Positions 46,752 to 57,430 of a DNA stretch of 64,000 bases are shown here, one piece after another. Below the pieces are notes generated by a model, which saw only the letters and a list, made by a program, of their open reading frames with translations, ran no database searches and had not been told where the DNA came from. The position numbers and the translations under genes were made by a program. Within the stretch, counting starts at the first letter, position 1, and each line of letters starts with the position of its first letter. The stretch comes from Caballeronia fortuita. GTDB lineage: Bacteria; Pseudomonadota; Gammaproteobacteria; Burkholderiales; Burkholderiaceae. Location: NCBI RefSeq assembly GCF_001544835.2, contig NZ_FCNX02000008.1, positions 302,042 through 366,041 on the forward strand. The letters run 5' to 3'.

Positions 46752-47888
46752 ATGAGCCGACTCTCCGGGCGCATACGCATCATTGCCCGCGCGATACCCA
46801 AGCTTGCGTTCAAGGCGTTTCGCCACAGGCCGACCGGCGTGTCGAGCATCCTGATCGCGCATCATCTGCTGCTCGGCGACACCTTGCTGCTGACGCCGCT
46901 CGTCGCGAAGCTGCGTCTGCGCTACCCGGACGCGCGCATCGTGCTCACGTGCCCGAAGGCCATCGTGCCGCTTTATGCCGGCCGGCCGTACGGCGCAGAG
47001 GCGCTGCCGTTCGATCCGCGCGATGCGGCGAGCGTCTCGGCCGTCCTGAAGTCAGGGCCGTACGATCTCGGCATCGTCGTCGGCGATAACCGGCATGCGT
47101 GGCTCGCAATCGCGGCGAAGTGCCGCTGGATCGTCGGTCATGGCGACGACACGCCCGCCTGGAAGAACTGGCCGCTCGACGAATCGCATCCGTATCCGCA
47201 AGAACCCGCCGCCTGGGCCGATATCGCCGCGACACTGATCGACGGGCCGCCGCCCGCGCGCTATCGGCCGGGCGACTGGCCGGCGCCGGCCGCCAGGCCG
47301 CTCGCGCAGGCCGACGCCGTGTCGCTCGCGCGGCCGTACGTGGTGCTGCATCCGGGCGCGAGCACGTCGGTCAAGCGCTGGCCGCACGATCGCTGGCGCG
47401 CGCTCGCCGGTCGCATCGAGGCGCGGGGCCTCACGCCGGTATGGAGCGGCGGCCCGGACGAAGCCGACTTGATCCGCGCGATCGATCCCGAAGCGCGGTA
47501 TCCGAGCTTCGCGGGCCGGGTCGGACTGGGCGAGTTGTGGCATCTGTTCGCGCGCGCTCGTGCGGTGGTATGCCCGGACACGGGCGTCGCGCACCTGGGA
47601 CGCATGGTGGGCGTGCCGACGGTGACGCTCTTCGGACCCGGCAACGCGATGATCCACGGCGCTGGCGAATTTTGGCGCGATGCGCGCTTCAGGCCGGTTA
47701 CCATCGTCGATATGCCGTGCCGGGACGAGCCGGACATCTTCCGGCGGCATGTTTCGTGGGCCCGCCGCTGCGATCGCAACGAAACGACGTGTGTCGCGTG
47801 GCGCGGTGATCATGCCCAATGCATGGGCCTCATCTCGCTCGATGCGGTGAGCGGCGCACTCGAGGAGATGCTGGCGGAAGGTCTATGA
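46752..47888 (+). CDS. Glycosyltransferase family 9 (heptosyltransferase-like)
   Basis: 378-residue ADP-heptose:LPS heptosyltransferase-family enzyme. The N-terminal nucleotide fold has ILIAHHLLLGDTLLLTPLV and the donor side has VVLHPGASTSVKRWPHDRW, then CPDTGVAHLGRMVGVPTVTLFGP, spread across the usual C-terminal domain. It acts at the cytosolic face of the inner membrane in LPS core assembly. It overlaps the downstream O-antigen ligase start by 4 bp. Whether it is WaaC, WaaF, WaaQ or a species-specific heptosyltransferase is not clear. Confidence 0.88.
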   Translation: MSRLSGRIRIIARAIPKLAFKAFRHRPTGVSSILIAHHLLLGDTLLLTPLVAKLRLRYPDARIVLTCPKAIVPLYAGRPYGAEALPFDPRDAASVSAVLKSGPYDLGIVVGDNRHAWLAIAAKCRWIVGHGDDTPAWKNWPLDESHPYPQEPAAWADIAATLIDGPPPARYRPGDWPAPAARPLAQADAVSLARPYVVLHPGASTSVKRWPHDRWRALAGRIEARGLTPVWSGGPDEADLIRAIDPEARYPSFAGRVGLGELWHLFARARAVVCPDTGVAHLGRMVGVPTVTLFGPGNAMIHGAGEFWRDARFRPVTIVDMPCRDEPDIFRRHVSWARRCDRNETTCVAWRGDHAQCMGLISLDAVSGALEEMLAEGL

Positions 47889-49231
47889 CAACAAGAAAGT
47901 ATCGTTTTCAGGCTGATTCGTTTCTCTGGATCGGCGCGCCTGTCATTCTCTTCGTCGTGGCCTTTGCGCACATGACGGCGCTCGAGAATATCGCGCTGGG
48001 GTTCATCGGCGTCGGCACCGTCGCGCTTGCCGCGACGCGCGGCGCGCCTTCGCCGCTGCGCTGGCCGCTGCTCGTGCCGGCTGCGCTCTGGTCGGCGTGG
48101 TCGCTCGCGTCGGTGTCGTGGTCGCCTTATCCGTCCGAGAGCATGCACGCCTGGCTCGACGAGGTGTTCTATCCGCTCTTCGCGTTCTTCGGCTTCTGGC
48201 TGCTCGGCGCCCGCACGGCTCATCCCGAACGTTTCGTGTTCATGCACTGGCTCGGCTGCGTGCTCGTCGCGATCATCAGCGTCGTCTATTGGGGGCAACT
48301 GCAGCCGCCCACGGCCGACACGTTCATGCTGCATTACTACAACCGCGTCGGTCACACGAGCACCGTCGCGCTCTTCGCGATCGCGCTCTTCACGGGCATG
48401 ATGCTCGGCGGCCGTTGGCGCGCGATCGGCGTGTCGGGCGTGCTGCTGAGTGTGTTCGTCGGCATCGCGACGCTCAACCGCTTTTTCGGGCTCGCTGCGT
48501 TCGTCACGCTGCTGATCGCGGTGTATCCGCTCTATCGGCGTCACATGGTTCTCGCGATCGTGGCGCTTCTGGTCGTCGGCGTCGCGGTGATCGGCGCGCT
48601 CGAATTCAGTTCGCGCAGTCGTCTCGCGGTCAATCCGCCGGCGCTGCCTGCGCATGGCGTGACGATCGAGGGCGATCGCATTCCGGTGCCGTCGTTCCTG
48701 CCGGGCATCCGCGATACGCTCGCCGCCGACACCCGTCCGCGCCTTTGGGCGTTCTACGGCAAGGCGGGAGAGCCGCATTCGTGGATAGGAATCGGTTTCG
48801 GCAAGCCTTTGCCTGGCGAGGTGTACAAGCAGGAAATGCCGCCGCGCCTGCTCGCCGCCGAGCCGCAGGCGTTGACGCACGCCCACAACCTGTTTCTGAA
48901 CACGTGGCTCGAAACGGGCGTCGTCGGTGTCGTGCTCGAAGCGCTGCTGCTGGTCGCGCTCGTCGTCCGCTTCTGGCGCTTGCGGCGCGAATTGCCGTGG
49001 CTCGCGGCAGGCGGCATCGCACTGGTGGGCGGCATGATCGCGAAGAATTCCACCGACGACTTCATGTGGCAGACGACCGCGCTCGCTTTCTGGTGCTTCG
49101 CCGGGCTGATGCTCGGCCGTGGCGAGCGCCTGACGAACCGGCTGCCGCCGCCGCGCGCCAAGTCACAAGATGAGTTACCCGACAAGTCACCCGAGACATC
49201 ACGCGATACGGCTCCACGAGCGCAGGATTGA
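47885..49231 (+). CDS. O-antigen ligase family protein (WaaL-like)
   Basis: 448-residue polytopic inner-membrane protein with about 11 hydrophobic segments and the large periplasmic loop of Wzy_C/WaaL proteins (about 240-340). The conserved periplasmic HAHNLFLNTWLETGVVG motif follows. WaaL joins undecaprenyl-linked O-antigen to lipid A-core. The disordered C-terminus ends in DTAPRAQD. Its position between a heptosyltransferase and msbA supports the ligase role over a polymerase. Confidence 0.87.
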   Translation: MTTRKYRFQADSFLWIGAPVILFVVAFAHMTALENIALGFIGVGTVALAATRGAPSPLRWPLLVPAALWSAWSLASVSWSPYPSESMHAWLDEVFYPLFAFFGFWLLGARTAHPERFVFMHWLGCVLVAIISVVYWGQLQPPTADTFMLHYYNRVGHTSTVALFAIALFTGMMLGGRWRAIGVSGVLLSVFVGIATLNRFFGLAAFVTLLIAVYPLYRRHMVLAIVALLVVGVAVIGALEFSSRSRLAVNPPALPAHGVTIEGDRIPVPSFLPGIRDTLAADTRPRLWAFYGKAGEPHSWIGIGFGKPLPGEVYKQEMPPRLLAAEPQALTHAHNLFLNTWLETGVVGVVLEALLLVALVVRFWRLRRELPWLAAGGIALVGGMIAKNSTDDFMWQTTALAFWCFAGLMLGRGERLTNRLPPPRAKSQDELPDKSPETSRDTAPRAQD

Positions 49232-49355
49232 GCCCCGCGTCGACGTTCCTGCGACGGCGCCTTTCACAGGATTAGAATGGCGGATTCTCGCGTGCTGATC
49301 CGCACGGCGAATCGAACCGGCGCATTTCCATGCAAACCGAACACCGAGGAAAGAT

Positions 49356-51140
49356 TTGAGCGAGAAGCAGACATTGCGCAAGACCATCGGCGCGGGCGAA
49401 AGCAGCTCGCCGACGGCCGTCATGAAGCGGCTATGGCCGTATATCCGTCCGCTGCTCGGCATGGTGTTTCTCGGGCTGCTGACGATGGGCATCGTCGCGG
49501 CGACCGAGGCCGGCATTCCGATGCTGCTCAAGCCGCTGCTCGACCACGGCTTCGGCTCGAAAAGCAGCGATCACGCCAAATGGCTCGTGCCGGCCGCCGT
49601 CATCGGACTTGCGCTCGTGCGCGGCGGCGCGCAGTACGCATCGGGCTACTTCCTTTCGTACGTGACGAACAAGATCCTGCTGCAACTGCGGCTCGAAATG
49701 TTCCAGCGCATGATCCACACGAGCGCGGGCTTTTTCCAGCGCGAGACCGCGAGCACGGTCATCAACGCGATCGTGTTCGAGGTCAATCAGATTCTGAGCG
49801 TGCTGTCGAGCGTGGTCGTGACGCTCGTGCGCGACTCGCTCACGGTCGTGTTTCTGCTCGGCTATCTGTTCATCCTCAACTGGCGGCTCACGCTGATCGT
49901 CGCGGTGATCCTGCCGGCCATCGGCTGGCTCGTCAGCAAGATCAACCGGCGGCTGCGGCGTCTCAATCGCGAGCATCAGACACTCACGAACGAGCTGTCG
50001 TATATCGTCGAGGAAACCGTCGGCGGCTACAAGGTCGTGAAGGTGCACAACGGCGAACCGTACGAGACCGGGCGTTTCACGGAGATGAGCCATCGGCTGC
50101 GCGGCTACTCCATGCGCATGCAGGTTTCGGGCGGCCTTGCGCAGCCGCTCACGCAGTTTCTGGCGTCGATCGCGCTCGCAATCGTCATCACGATCGCGGT
50201 CGTGCAGTCGGCGAACGATCAGACCACCGTCGGCGGCTTCGTTGCGTTCGTCACGTCGATGCTGCTCGTCATTTCGCCGCTCAAGCATCTGATCGACATC
50301 AACCAGCCCTTGCAGCGCGGCATGACGGCGGCGGAGCTGATCTTCGGGTTGATCGACGAACCGGCCGAGCCGGAAGGCGGCGGGCGCCGTCTCGAACGGG
50401 CGCGCGGCGAAGTCGAATTCCGCGATGTGTCGTTCAGCTACGGTTCCGTCGACCGGCCGACGCTCGATCGCGTGTCGTTCAAGGTCGCACCGGGCGAGAT
50501 GGTCGCGCTCGCGGGTCCGTCGGGCAGCGGCAAGACGACGCTCGTGAATCTGCTGCCGCGCTTTTTCGATCCGCGCGGCGGTCAGGTGCTGGTTGACGGC
50601 GTGCCGATCACCGAGTACGACCTGCACGATCTGCGCGGCCAGCTCGCGATGGTCAGCCAGGACGTCGTGCTCTTCAACGATACGATTGCCGCGAATGTCG
50701 CTTACGGTCAGACGCCGGATCGCGAGCGCGTGATGTCGGCGCTGGCTGCGGCGAATCTGTCGGAAGTCGTCGCGTCGTTGCCGGATGGCATCAATACGCT
50801 GGTCGGCGGTAATGGGATGCGTCTGTCGGGCGGACAGCGGCAGCGTCTGGCGATTGCGCGCGCGATCTACAAGAACGCGCCGATTTTGATTCTCGACGAA
50901 GCCACGTCGGCGCTGGATTCAGAGTCCGAGCGGCACGTGCAGTCGGCGCTGGAGACGTTGATGAAAGGGCGCACGACGTTGGTGATCGCTCACAGGCTAT
51001 CGACGATCGAGCGCGCGGATCGCATTCTCGTGATGGAGTCGGGGAAGATCGCGGAGCAGGGCAGTCATGCGGAATTGTTGCGCAAGGACGGCCTGTATGC
51101 GCATCTGCATCGGATTCAGTATCAGCAGCAGGCGGCGTAA
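49356..51140 (+). CDS. msbA: Lipid A export ABC transporter MsbA
   Basis: 594-residue half-transporter: six membrane helices (about 25-325), then an ATPase with Walker [15 protein letters not shown] near 387, signature [14 protein letters not shown] near 490 and Walker [15 protein letters not shown] near 510. It flips lipid A-core across the inner membrane as a homodimer. The start is a TTG at 49356, preceded by a GAGGAAAG ribosome-binding site; no ATG in frame fits better. It follows the LPS-core genes, giving synthesis, ligation and export in one block. Confidence 0.95.
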   Translation: MSEKQTLRKTIGAGESSSPTAVMKRLWPYIRPLLGMVFLGLLTMGIVAATEAGIPMLLKPLLDHGFGSKSSDHAKWLVPAAVIGLALVRGGAQYASGYFLSYVTNKILLQLRLEMFQRMIHTSAGFFQRETASTVINAIVFEVNQILSVLSSVVVTLVRDSLTVVFLLGYLFILNWRLTLIVAVILPAIGWLVSKINRRLRRLNREHQTLTNELSYIVEETVGGYKVVKVHNGEPYETGRFTEMSHRLRGYSMRMQVSGGLAQPLTQFLASIALAIVITIAVVQSANDQTTVGGFVAFVTSMLLVISPLKHLIDINQPLQRGMTAAELIFGLIDEPAEPEGGGRRLERARGEVEFRDVSFSYGSVDRPTLDRVSFKVAPGEMVALAGPSGSGKTTLVNLLPRFFDPRGGQVLVDGVPITEYDLHDLRGQLAMVSQDVVLFNDTIAANVAYGQTPDRERVMSALAAANLSEVVASLPDGINTLVGGNGMRLSGGQRQRLAIARAIYKNAPILILDEATSALDSESERHVQSALETLMKGRTTLVIAHRLSTIERADRILVMESGKIAEQGSHAELLRKDGLYAHLHRIQYQQQAA

Positions 51141-51238
51141 TCAATTGATTGTGAGATAGCAGCAATTAGCGGCCTGTGCGCTTCGCTATGATTCGCCTCC
51201 CCAATTCCGGGGAAGAATCATTGAAGAGTAAGCGAAGC

Positions 51239-52543
51239 ATGATGCAGTTCAGAGTCGATGCAGTAAAAAGCAGGCGCGATGTCCTGCGCGCCGCGGGCGC
51301 GGTCTTTCTTGCAGTATGTCTCGTGGCGTGCGGCGGCGGTTCGGATGACAGCATCTCGAACCAGGTCGATCCCGCCGCTAAAGTGCCGCCGGCCGCCGGC
51401 ACATTCGCGGCGATGTCCATCGCGACCGACGACGGCGCGCCTGTCGTCCAGAAAGACAAGTACCTTGGCGTACAAATCGGCACCACGGACGCCGACGGCA
51501 CCGAATCGTTGGCGAGCCGGGCCACGATCAAGGGCCACGGCAACAGCACGTGGTCGCAGGAGAAGAAGCCGTATCGGCTGAAGCTCGATAGCAAGGCGAG
51601 TCCCTTCGGATTGCCGAAGGACAAGAACTGGATCCTGCTTGCGAATTTCTTCGACAAGACGCTGCTGCGCAACCGCGCCGCGTTCGAACTCGGCCGGCGC
51701 TTCGGCATGGCATGGACGCCGCGTGCCGTCGCGTTCGAACTGGCGCTCAATGGTGAATACAAAGGCGTGTACGACCTGGTCGAATCGGTGCGTGTCGACA
51801 AGAATCGCGTCAATATCGCCGATAGCGACGAGACGACGGCGCCGAGCAAGACCGGCTTCATCGTCGAAATCAACGGGCGCATGGACGAGGCGGTCTGCTG
51901 GCGTACGACGCACAACCTGCCGATATGCATCGATACGCCGGACCCGGCATCGGACGCGCAAGCCGCGTATATCCGCGATTACATCCAGCAGGCGGAAGAT
52001 GCGCTCTTCTCCGACCACGCGACCGATCCGGCAACGGGTTACGAGCAGTACTTCGATGTCGCCTCGCTGATCGACTGGTTTCTCGTCAACGAGATCTTCA
52101 AGAATCAGGACGCGAGGGACTTTGCGAGCATCTATCTCTACAAGGACGCGAATGGCAAGCTGAAGTTCGGCCCGCTGTGGGACTTCGATCTCGGCGCGGG
52201 CAACGTGAATTATTCGGACGCGCAGTATCCGGAAGGCTTCTGGGTGGCGGAAGGACCGTGGATCGCGCGCATGAAGCAGATCGATCCGACGTTCGAGACA
52301 CGCGTGCGGGCGCGATGGGATGAGTTGAAGGCCGCGCACATCGATACGCTGACGGCCTATATCGAAGAGAACGCTCAGGCGCTCGAGGCAAGCGGCGCCG
52401 CGCAGCGAAACTTCCGCCGCTGGCCGGTGCTCGACAAGCGGCTCTGGCCAAATCCCGTCGTGACGGGTTCGTATCGCGGCGAGGTGGATTATTTGAAGAC
52501 CTGGCTGACCAGGCGCATTGCGTGGCTGGACGCCAACTTGTGA
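51239..52543 (+). CDS. CotH-family lipoprotein (atypical kinase-like)
   Basis: 434 residues. A lipoprotein signal ends in LVAC with Cys31, followed by a Gly/Ser linker. The CotH domain (about 60-430) contains KGHGNSTWSQEKKPYRLKLD, NWILLANFFDKTLLRNR, LNGEYKGVYDLVES, IDWFLVNEIFKNQDARD and PLWDFDLGAGN, whose Asp pair matches the proposed metal site of CotH kinases. Spore-coat CotH phosphorylates coat proteins; here it would be envelope-bound and facing the periplasm. Of two ATGs, 51239 is used; one at 51188 overlaps a TATGAT. Activity unproven. Confidence 0.83.
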   Translation: MMQFRVDAVKSRRDVLRAAGAVFLAVCLVACGGGSDDSISNQVDPAAKVPPAAGTFAAMSIATDDGAPVVQKDKYLGVQIGTTDADGTESLASRATIKGHGNSTWSQEKKPYRLKLDSKASPFGLPKDKNWILLANFFDKTLLRNRAAFELGRRFGMAWTPRAVAFELALNGEYKGVYDLVESVRVDKNRVNIADSDETTAPSKTGFIVEINGRMDEAVCWRTTHNLPICIDTPDPASDAQAAYIRDYIQQAEDALFSDHATDPATGYEQYFDVASLIDWFLVNEIFKNQDARDFASIYLYKDANGKLKFGPLWDFDLGAGNVNYSDAQYPEGFWVAEGPWIARMKQIDPTFETRVRARWDELKAAHIDTLTAYIEENAQALEASGAAQRNFRRWPVLDKRLWPNPVVTGSYRGEVDYLKTWLTRRIAWLDANL

Positions 52544-52583
52544 TGCACCGCGCGCGCCGTGACCGAAGAGGCGCGGCGCGCGC

Positions 52584-54053
<1,470 letters not shown>

Positions 54054-54060
54054 GGCCTGT

Positions 54061-54720
54061 TTAGAATGCGACGCGCGCCACGCGCAAGAGAGCAGCGGTT
54101 TCGAAAAGGGGCAGACCCATGATACCCGAATAGGAACCGTCGATTCGCTCGATGAACTCGGCCGCGCGGCCCTGAATCCCGTACGCGCCCGCCTTGCCGA
54201 GCGGCTCGCCCGATGCCGCGTAGCGTTGCAGCGCAGCACGATCGGCGCGCGCGAAACACACCGTCGAGCGCGATAGCGCGGGTTCGAGCAACGCACCGTC
54301 TGCATCGACGACGGCGAGCGCCGTCAGCACTTCGTGCTCGCGCCCAGCGAGACGTTCGAGCATCGCGAGGGCGTCTTCTTCGTGCAGCGGCTTACCGAGA
54401 ATCAGTCCGTCGATTGTGACGGTCGTGTCGGCGACGAGAATGGGCGCGCTCGCATGACCGCCGGCGACGAGCCGGTCGCGCGCCGCCCGCGCCTTCAACG
54501 CGCACACGCGCACGACATACGCATCGGCGGCTTCGCCCGGCAACTCGGCTTCGAGCGCCTCGGCGTCTTCATCGGCACGGGGAAGCAGTAGTTCGAACTG
54601 CACGCCGAGCTGGCGAAGCAACTCCTGGCGGCGCGGGCTTTGTGAAGCGAGATAAACGAAGGGATGAGTCGGCATCTTGAAGTCGGAATCGAATGACGCG
54701 CGGGCATTCGATTCCGACAT
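54061..54720 (-). CDS. maf: Maf-family nucleoside triphosphate pyrophosphatase
   Basis: 219-residue cytosolic house-cleaning NTPase of the Maf family. [16 protein letters not shown], the catalytic [14 protein letters not shown] and the late [26 protein letters not shown] are all present. Two starts are possible. The ATG at 54718-54720 is 9 bp after rlmH and has a GTGAGG ribosome-binding site; the ATG at 54673-54675 gives the more compact family start [11 protein letters not shown] but has a weak site. The first is used here. A 14-bp hairpin covers the first 13 codons. Confidence 0.9.
   Translation of the reverse strand: MSESNARASFDSDFKMPTHPFVYLASQSPRRQELLRQLGVQFELLLPRADEDAEALEAELPGEAADAYVVRVCALKARAARDRLVAGGHASAPILVADTTVTIDGLILGKPLHEEDALAMLERLAGREHEVLTALAVVDADGALLEPALSRSTVCFARADRAALQRYAASGEPLGKAGAYGIQGRAAEFIERIDGSYSGIMGLPLFETAALLRVARVAF
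54682..54718 (-). promoter_or_regulatory. Perfect 14-bp hairpin over the maf start codon
   Basis: The arms 54682-54695 and 54705-54718 are perfect complements with a 9-nt loop. On the mRNA the first arm begins at the G of the proposed ATG. There is no T tract, so it is not a classical terminator. It could set maf translation or be a processing site. Confidence 0.7.
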
Positions 54721-54729
54721 CGAAAAGCC

Positions 54730-55200
54730 TCACGCGCGATGGTAGGGATGATTCTGCGTGATGCTCCACGCGCGGTAAAGCTGTTCGGCAAGCAGCACGC
54801 GCACCATGCCGTGCGGCAGCGTCAGGCTGGAAATGCGCAGCATCAGTTCGGCGCGGGCCTTCACATCGGGATGAAGTCCGTCCGCGCCGCCGATCACGAA
54901 CGCGACATCGCGCCCGTCCTGCTGCCAGCCGGGCAGGGCATTCGCCAACTGCATCGTGGTCCAGTCGCGGCCGCGTTCGTCGAGCGCGACGACGCGCGCG
55001 TTCTTCGGCAAGGCAGCTTCGATGCGCTGCTTTTCGGCAGCCATCACGCTCTCGGCGTTGCGTCCCGACGAGCGCTGCTCGGGCTTGATTTCCTTTAGCT
55101 CGATGCGCAGTTCGGGCGGCATGCGCTTCGCATATTCGTCGAAGCCATTCGTGATCCAGTCGGGCATCTTGTGTCCGACGGCGAGGATGACCAGCTTCAT
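54730..55200 (-). CDS. rlmH: 23S rRNA pseudouridine-1915 N3-methyltransferase RlmH
   Basis: 156-residue SPOUT methyltransferase (E. coli 155) acting on assembled 70S ribosomes. [15 protein letters not shown] starts the fold, [14 protein letters not shown] and the knot segment [20 protein letters not shown] form the SAM site, and the conserved C-terminus is HPYHRA. It follows rsfS by 14 bp in the operon, the usual bacterial pairing. Confidence 0.97.
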   Translation of the reverse strand: MKLVILAVGHKMPDWITNGFDEYAKRMPPELRIELKEIKPEQRSSGRNAESVMAAEKQRIEAALPKNARVVALDERGRDWTTMQLANALPGWQQDGRDVAFVIGGADGLHPDVKARAELMLRISSLTLPHGMVRVLLAEQLYRAWSITQNHPYHRA

Positions 55201-55214
55201 CGAACGAAGCGGCT

Positions 55215-55667
55215 TCAGTGCTTGCGCGAGGTCTTGCGTGCGGGACGTTTGACGGCGGGCGCGTCGTCTTCGTCGTCCTCGTCGTCATCGGCCGTGACGC
55301 TCGCGCCGCCGAACATGTTCGGCTTCTGCAGCTTCACGCGCACGGGCTTGTCGCCCCAGACTTCCTCGAGGTTGTAGTACTGGCGCAGCGCGGGCTGAAG
55401 GATGTGCACGACCGCGTCGCCGCAATCGACCAGCACCCATTCGCCGATCTCCTCGCCTTCCGTGGAGATGATGTCGCCGCCCGCTTCCTTGACCTTCTCG
55501 CGCACACTGTTGGCGAGCGCCTTGGTCTGCCGGTTCGACGTGCCGCTCGCCACGACCACGCGGTCGAAAAGCGACGTCAGGTGGGTCGTGTTGAACACCT
55601 TGATGTCCTGCGCCTTGACGTCTTCGAGACCGTCGATGATCGCGCGTTGAAGCTTCTGAAGTTCCAT
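55215..55667 (-). CDS. rsfS: Ribosomal silencing factor RsfS
   Basis: 150-residue RsfS/Iojap protein that binds uL14 and blocks subunit joining in starvation. Core segments are [54 protein letters not shown] and [11 protein letters not shown] long acidic then basic tail (DDDEDDEDD, ending KTSRKH) extends beyond the E. coli form of 105 residues. The ATG is at 55665-55667. It lies between nadD and rlmH, its usual context. Confidence 0.95.
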   Translation of the reverse strand: MELQKLQRAIIDGLEDVKAQDIKVFNTTHLTSLFDRVVVASGTSNRQTKALANSVREKVKEAGGDIISTEGEEIGEWVLVDCGDAVVHILQPALRQYYNLEEVWGDKPVRVKLQKPNMFGGASVTADDDEDDEDDAPAVKRPARKTSRKH

Positions 55668-55669
55668 GG

Positions 55670-56347
55670 TTACCGTGTCTGGTACAGATGATGTTGAACA
55701 ATATAGTCCCATACAGCCGCAGGGACCTGGGCGCGTGCGCCGTCCGTGCCGTTCATCGTGCGCGCTGCGTCGCGGATCGCCGTGGCGGATACGTCGAGAA
55801 GCAGCATTTCGTCGATGTGCATGTGACCGTGCGCGCTCGCGCGCAAAACCTCGGGGGCGGCGCGGCGCGCTTCGAGCTCGGCCGCGACGGCGGCGGGCAG
55901 GGTCGCTACGTCGAAGCCCGCGCGCGTTTCCACGCAGACGTGCGCGTAGTCGAAAAGCCGCCGCCATTGATGCCACGAATCGAGCTTGACGAGTTGATCC
56001 GCGCCCATCAGCAGCGAGATCGACGCATCCGCGCCTTCGCGTTCGCGCCAGCGCGCGAGCGTGTCGACCGTATACGTGTCGCCGTGGCGGTCGATCTCGT
56101 CGGTGGCGACGGTGAACGTCACGCCGTCCAGTTCGAGCGATGCGGCCGCCGCGCGCGTCATCGCCAGCCGATGTTCCGGCGCCGACACGCCCGCCTTCTG
56201 CCACGGCTGACCGGCGGGCAGCAGCACGAGTTCGGTGAGTTGCAGCAACTCGACGAAGCGCCGCGCAAGCAGGAGATGCCCGTTGTGAATCGGATCGAAC
56301 GTGCCGCCGAAAAGGCCGACGCGCTTGGCGCAGGGCGTCACAGCCAT
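55670..56347 (-). CDS. nadD: Nicotinate-nucleotide adenylyltransferase NadD
   Basis: 225-residue enzyme forming NaAD from NaMN and ATP in NAD synthesis. The nucleotidyltransferase HxGH is in [18 protein letters not shown] and the second ATP-binding motif is [13 protein letters not shown]. The start at 56345-56347 lies 10 bp inside the end of hemF, suggesting translational coupling; upstream readings are not family-like. It is followed 2 bp later by rsfS. Confidence 0.96.
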   Translation of the reverse strand: MAVTPCAKRVGLFGGTFDPIHNGHLLLARRFVELLQLTELVLLPAGQPWQKAGVSAPEHRLAMTRAAAASLELDGVTFTVATDEIDRHGDTYTVDTLARWREREGADASISLLMGADQLVKLDSWHQWRRLFDYAHVCVETRAGFDVATLPAAVAAELEARRAAPEVLRASAHGHMHIDEMLLLDVSATAIRDAARTMNGTDGARAQVPAAVWDYIVQHHLYQTR

Positions 56348-57297
56348 TCGCGGCGCACCAGAAAGTCGTCGTACAGCCGCGCTTCGGGCGTGCCCGGCTC
56401 CGGCTTCCAGTCGTAGCGCCAGTTCGCGGCGGGCGGCATCGACATCAGGATCGATTCGGTGCGTCCGCCGCTTTGCAGACCGAAATGCGTGCCGCGATCG
56501 AACACCAGATTGAATTCGACGTAACGACCGCGGCGATACGCCTGAAATTCGCGCTCGCGCTCCGTATACGGCGTGTCGCGGCGGCGCTCGATGACCGGCA
56601 GATACGCGTTCAAAAACGCATCCCCGACGCTTTGCATCATCGCGAACGAGTGCTCGAAACCGGGCTCCGAGACATCGTCGAAGAAAATTCCGCCGATGCC
56701 GCGCTGTTCGTTGCGGTGCTTGAGATAAAAGTACTCGTCGCACCACGTCTTGAAGCGCGGATACAACTCCGCGCCGAACGGATCGAGCGCGTCGCGGCAC
56801 ACGCGGTGAAAGTGGCGCGCGTCGTCCTCGTAGCCGTAGATCGGCGTCAGATCCATGCCGCCGCCGAACCAGAAAATCGGCGCTTCGCCTTCTTTCGTCG
56901 CCGTGAGCATGCGCACGTTCATGTGCACGGTCGGGCAGTGCGGATTGCGCGGATGCATGACGAGCGATACGCCGAGCGCCTCGAAACCGCGTCCGGCGAG
57001 TTGCGGGCGCGCCGCGCTCGCGGATGGCGGCAGCGCGTCGCCCTGCACATCCGAAAAGCCGATGCCGCCGCGCTCGAAAAATTCGCCGCCTTCCAGAATG
57101 CGCGTCACGCCGCCGCCGCGCAGATGCGCGCCGGGCTCCCGCGTCCAGGCGTCGGTGGCGAAGGCCGTGCCGTCGAAGGCGCCGAGCGTATCGGCGATGC
57201 GCGTCTGCAGGCCCGTCAGATAGTCGCGGACGGCTCCGATATCGTGGGCTGCGTCGTGTTCTGTGCGTTGTTCCGCGCTGCGGTTCGGTTCACTCAT
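56338..57297 (-). CDS. hemF: Oxygen-dependent coproporphyrinogen-III oxidase
   Basis: 319-residue aerobic haem-pathway enzyme converting coproporphyrinogen III to protoporphyrinogen IX. The family region [20 protein letters not shown] and the later [20 protein letters not shown] are clear, with HMNVRML before them. The start at 57297 matches the family with a short polar N-terminus. It heads the hemF-nadD-rsfS-rlmH-maf-rng operon, and a terminator separates it from purD upstream. Confidence 0.97.
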   Translation of the reverse strand: MSEPNRSAEQRTEHDAAHDIGAVRDYLTGLQTRIADTLGAFDGTAFATDAWTREPGAHLRGGGVTRILEGGEFFERGGIGFSDVQGDALPPSASAARPQLAGRGFEALGVSLVMHPRNPHCPTVHMNVRMLTATKEGEAPIFWFGGGMDLTPIYGYEDDARHFHRVCRDALDPFGAELYPRFKTWCDEYFYLKHRNEQRGIGGIFFDDVSEPGFEHSFAMMQSVGDAFLNAYLPVIERRRDTPYTEREREFQAYRRGRYVEFNLVFDRGTHFGLQSGGRTESILMSMPPAANWRYDWKPEPGTPEARLYDDFLVRREWL

Positions 57298-57366
57298 CGA
57301 TTGCTGCGTGCGCCCGGTGGGGCAATCTGGAATGGACGCGGGGTTAACCCTTCGTCCTTAAACTCT

Positions 57367-57403
57367 CAAAAGCGCGCTGCCGGACACGAGGTCCGGCAGC
57401 GCG
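57367..57403 (-). terminator. Terminator after purD
   Basis: A 13-bp perfect GC stem (57373-57385 with 57391-57403) and a 5-nt loop, followed on the minus strand by CTTTTG. It lies 28 bp after the purD stop and upstream of hemF. Confidence 0.82.
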
Positions 57404-57430
57404 TGTGCTCATGCGGCGCAAGCCGCCGAT

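Noticed and set aside
44573..52543. Horizontally acquired O-antigen island
   Set aside because: GC content and codon use look like the flanks, genes overlap dnaE, and no mobile-element genes or boundary repeats are present; it reads as the resident core-LPS block.
52551..52582. Rho-independent terminator between the CotH and rng genes
   Set aside because: A 9-bp GC stem is present but neither strand has a T tract, so it was not listed as a terminator.
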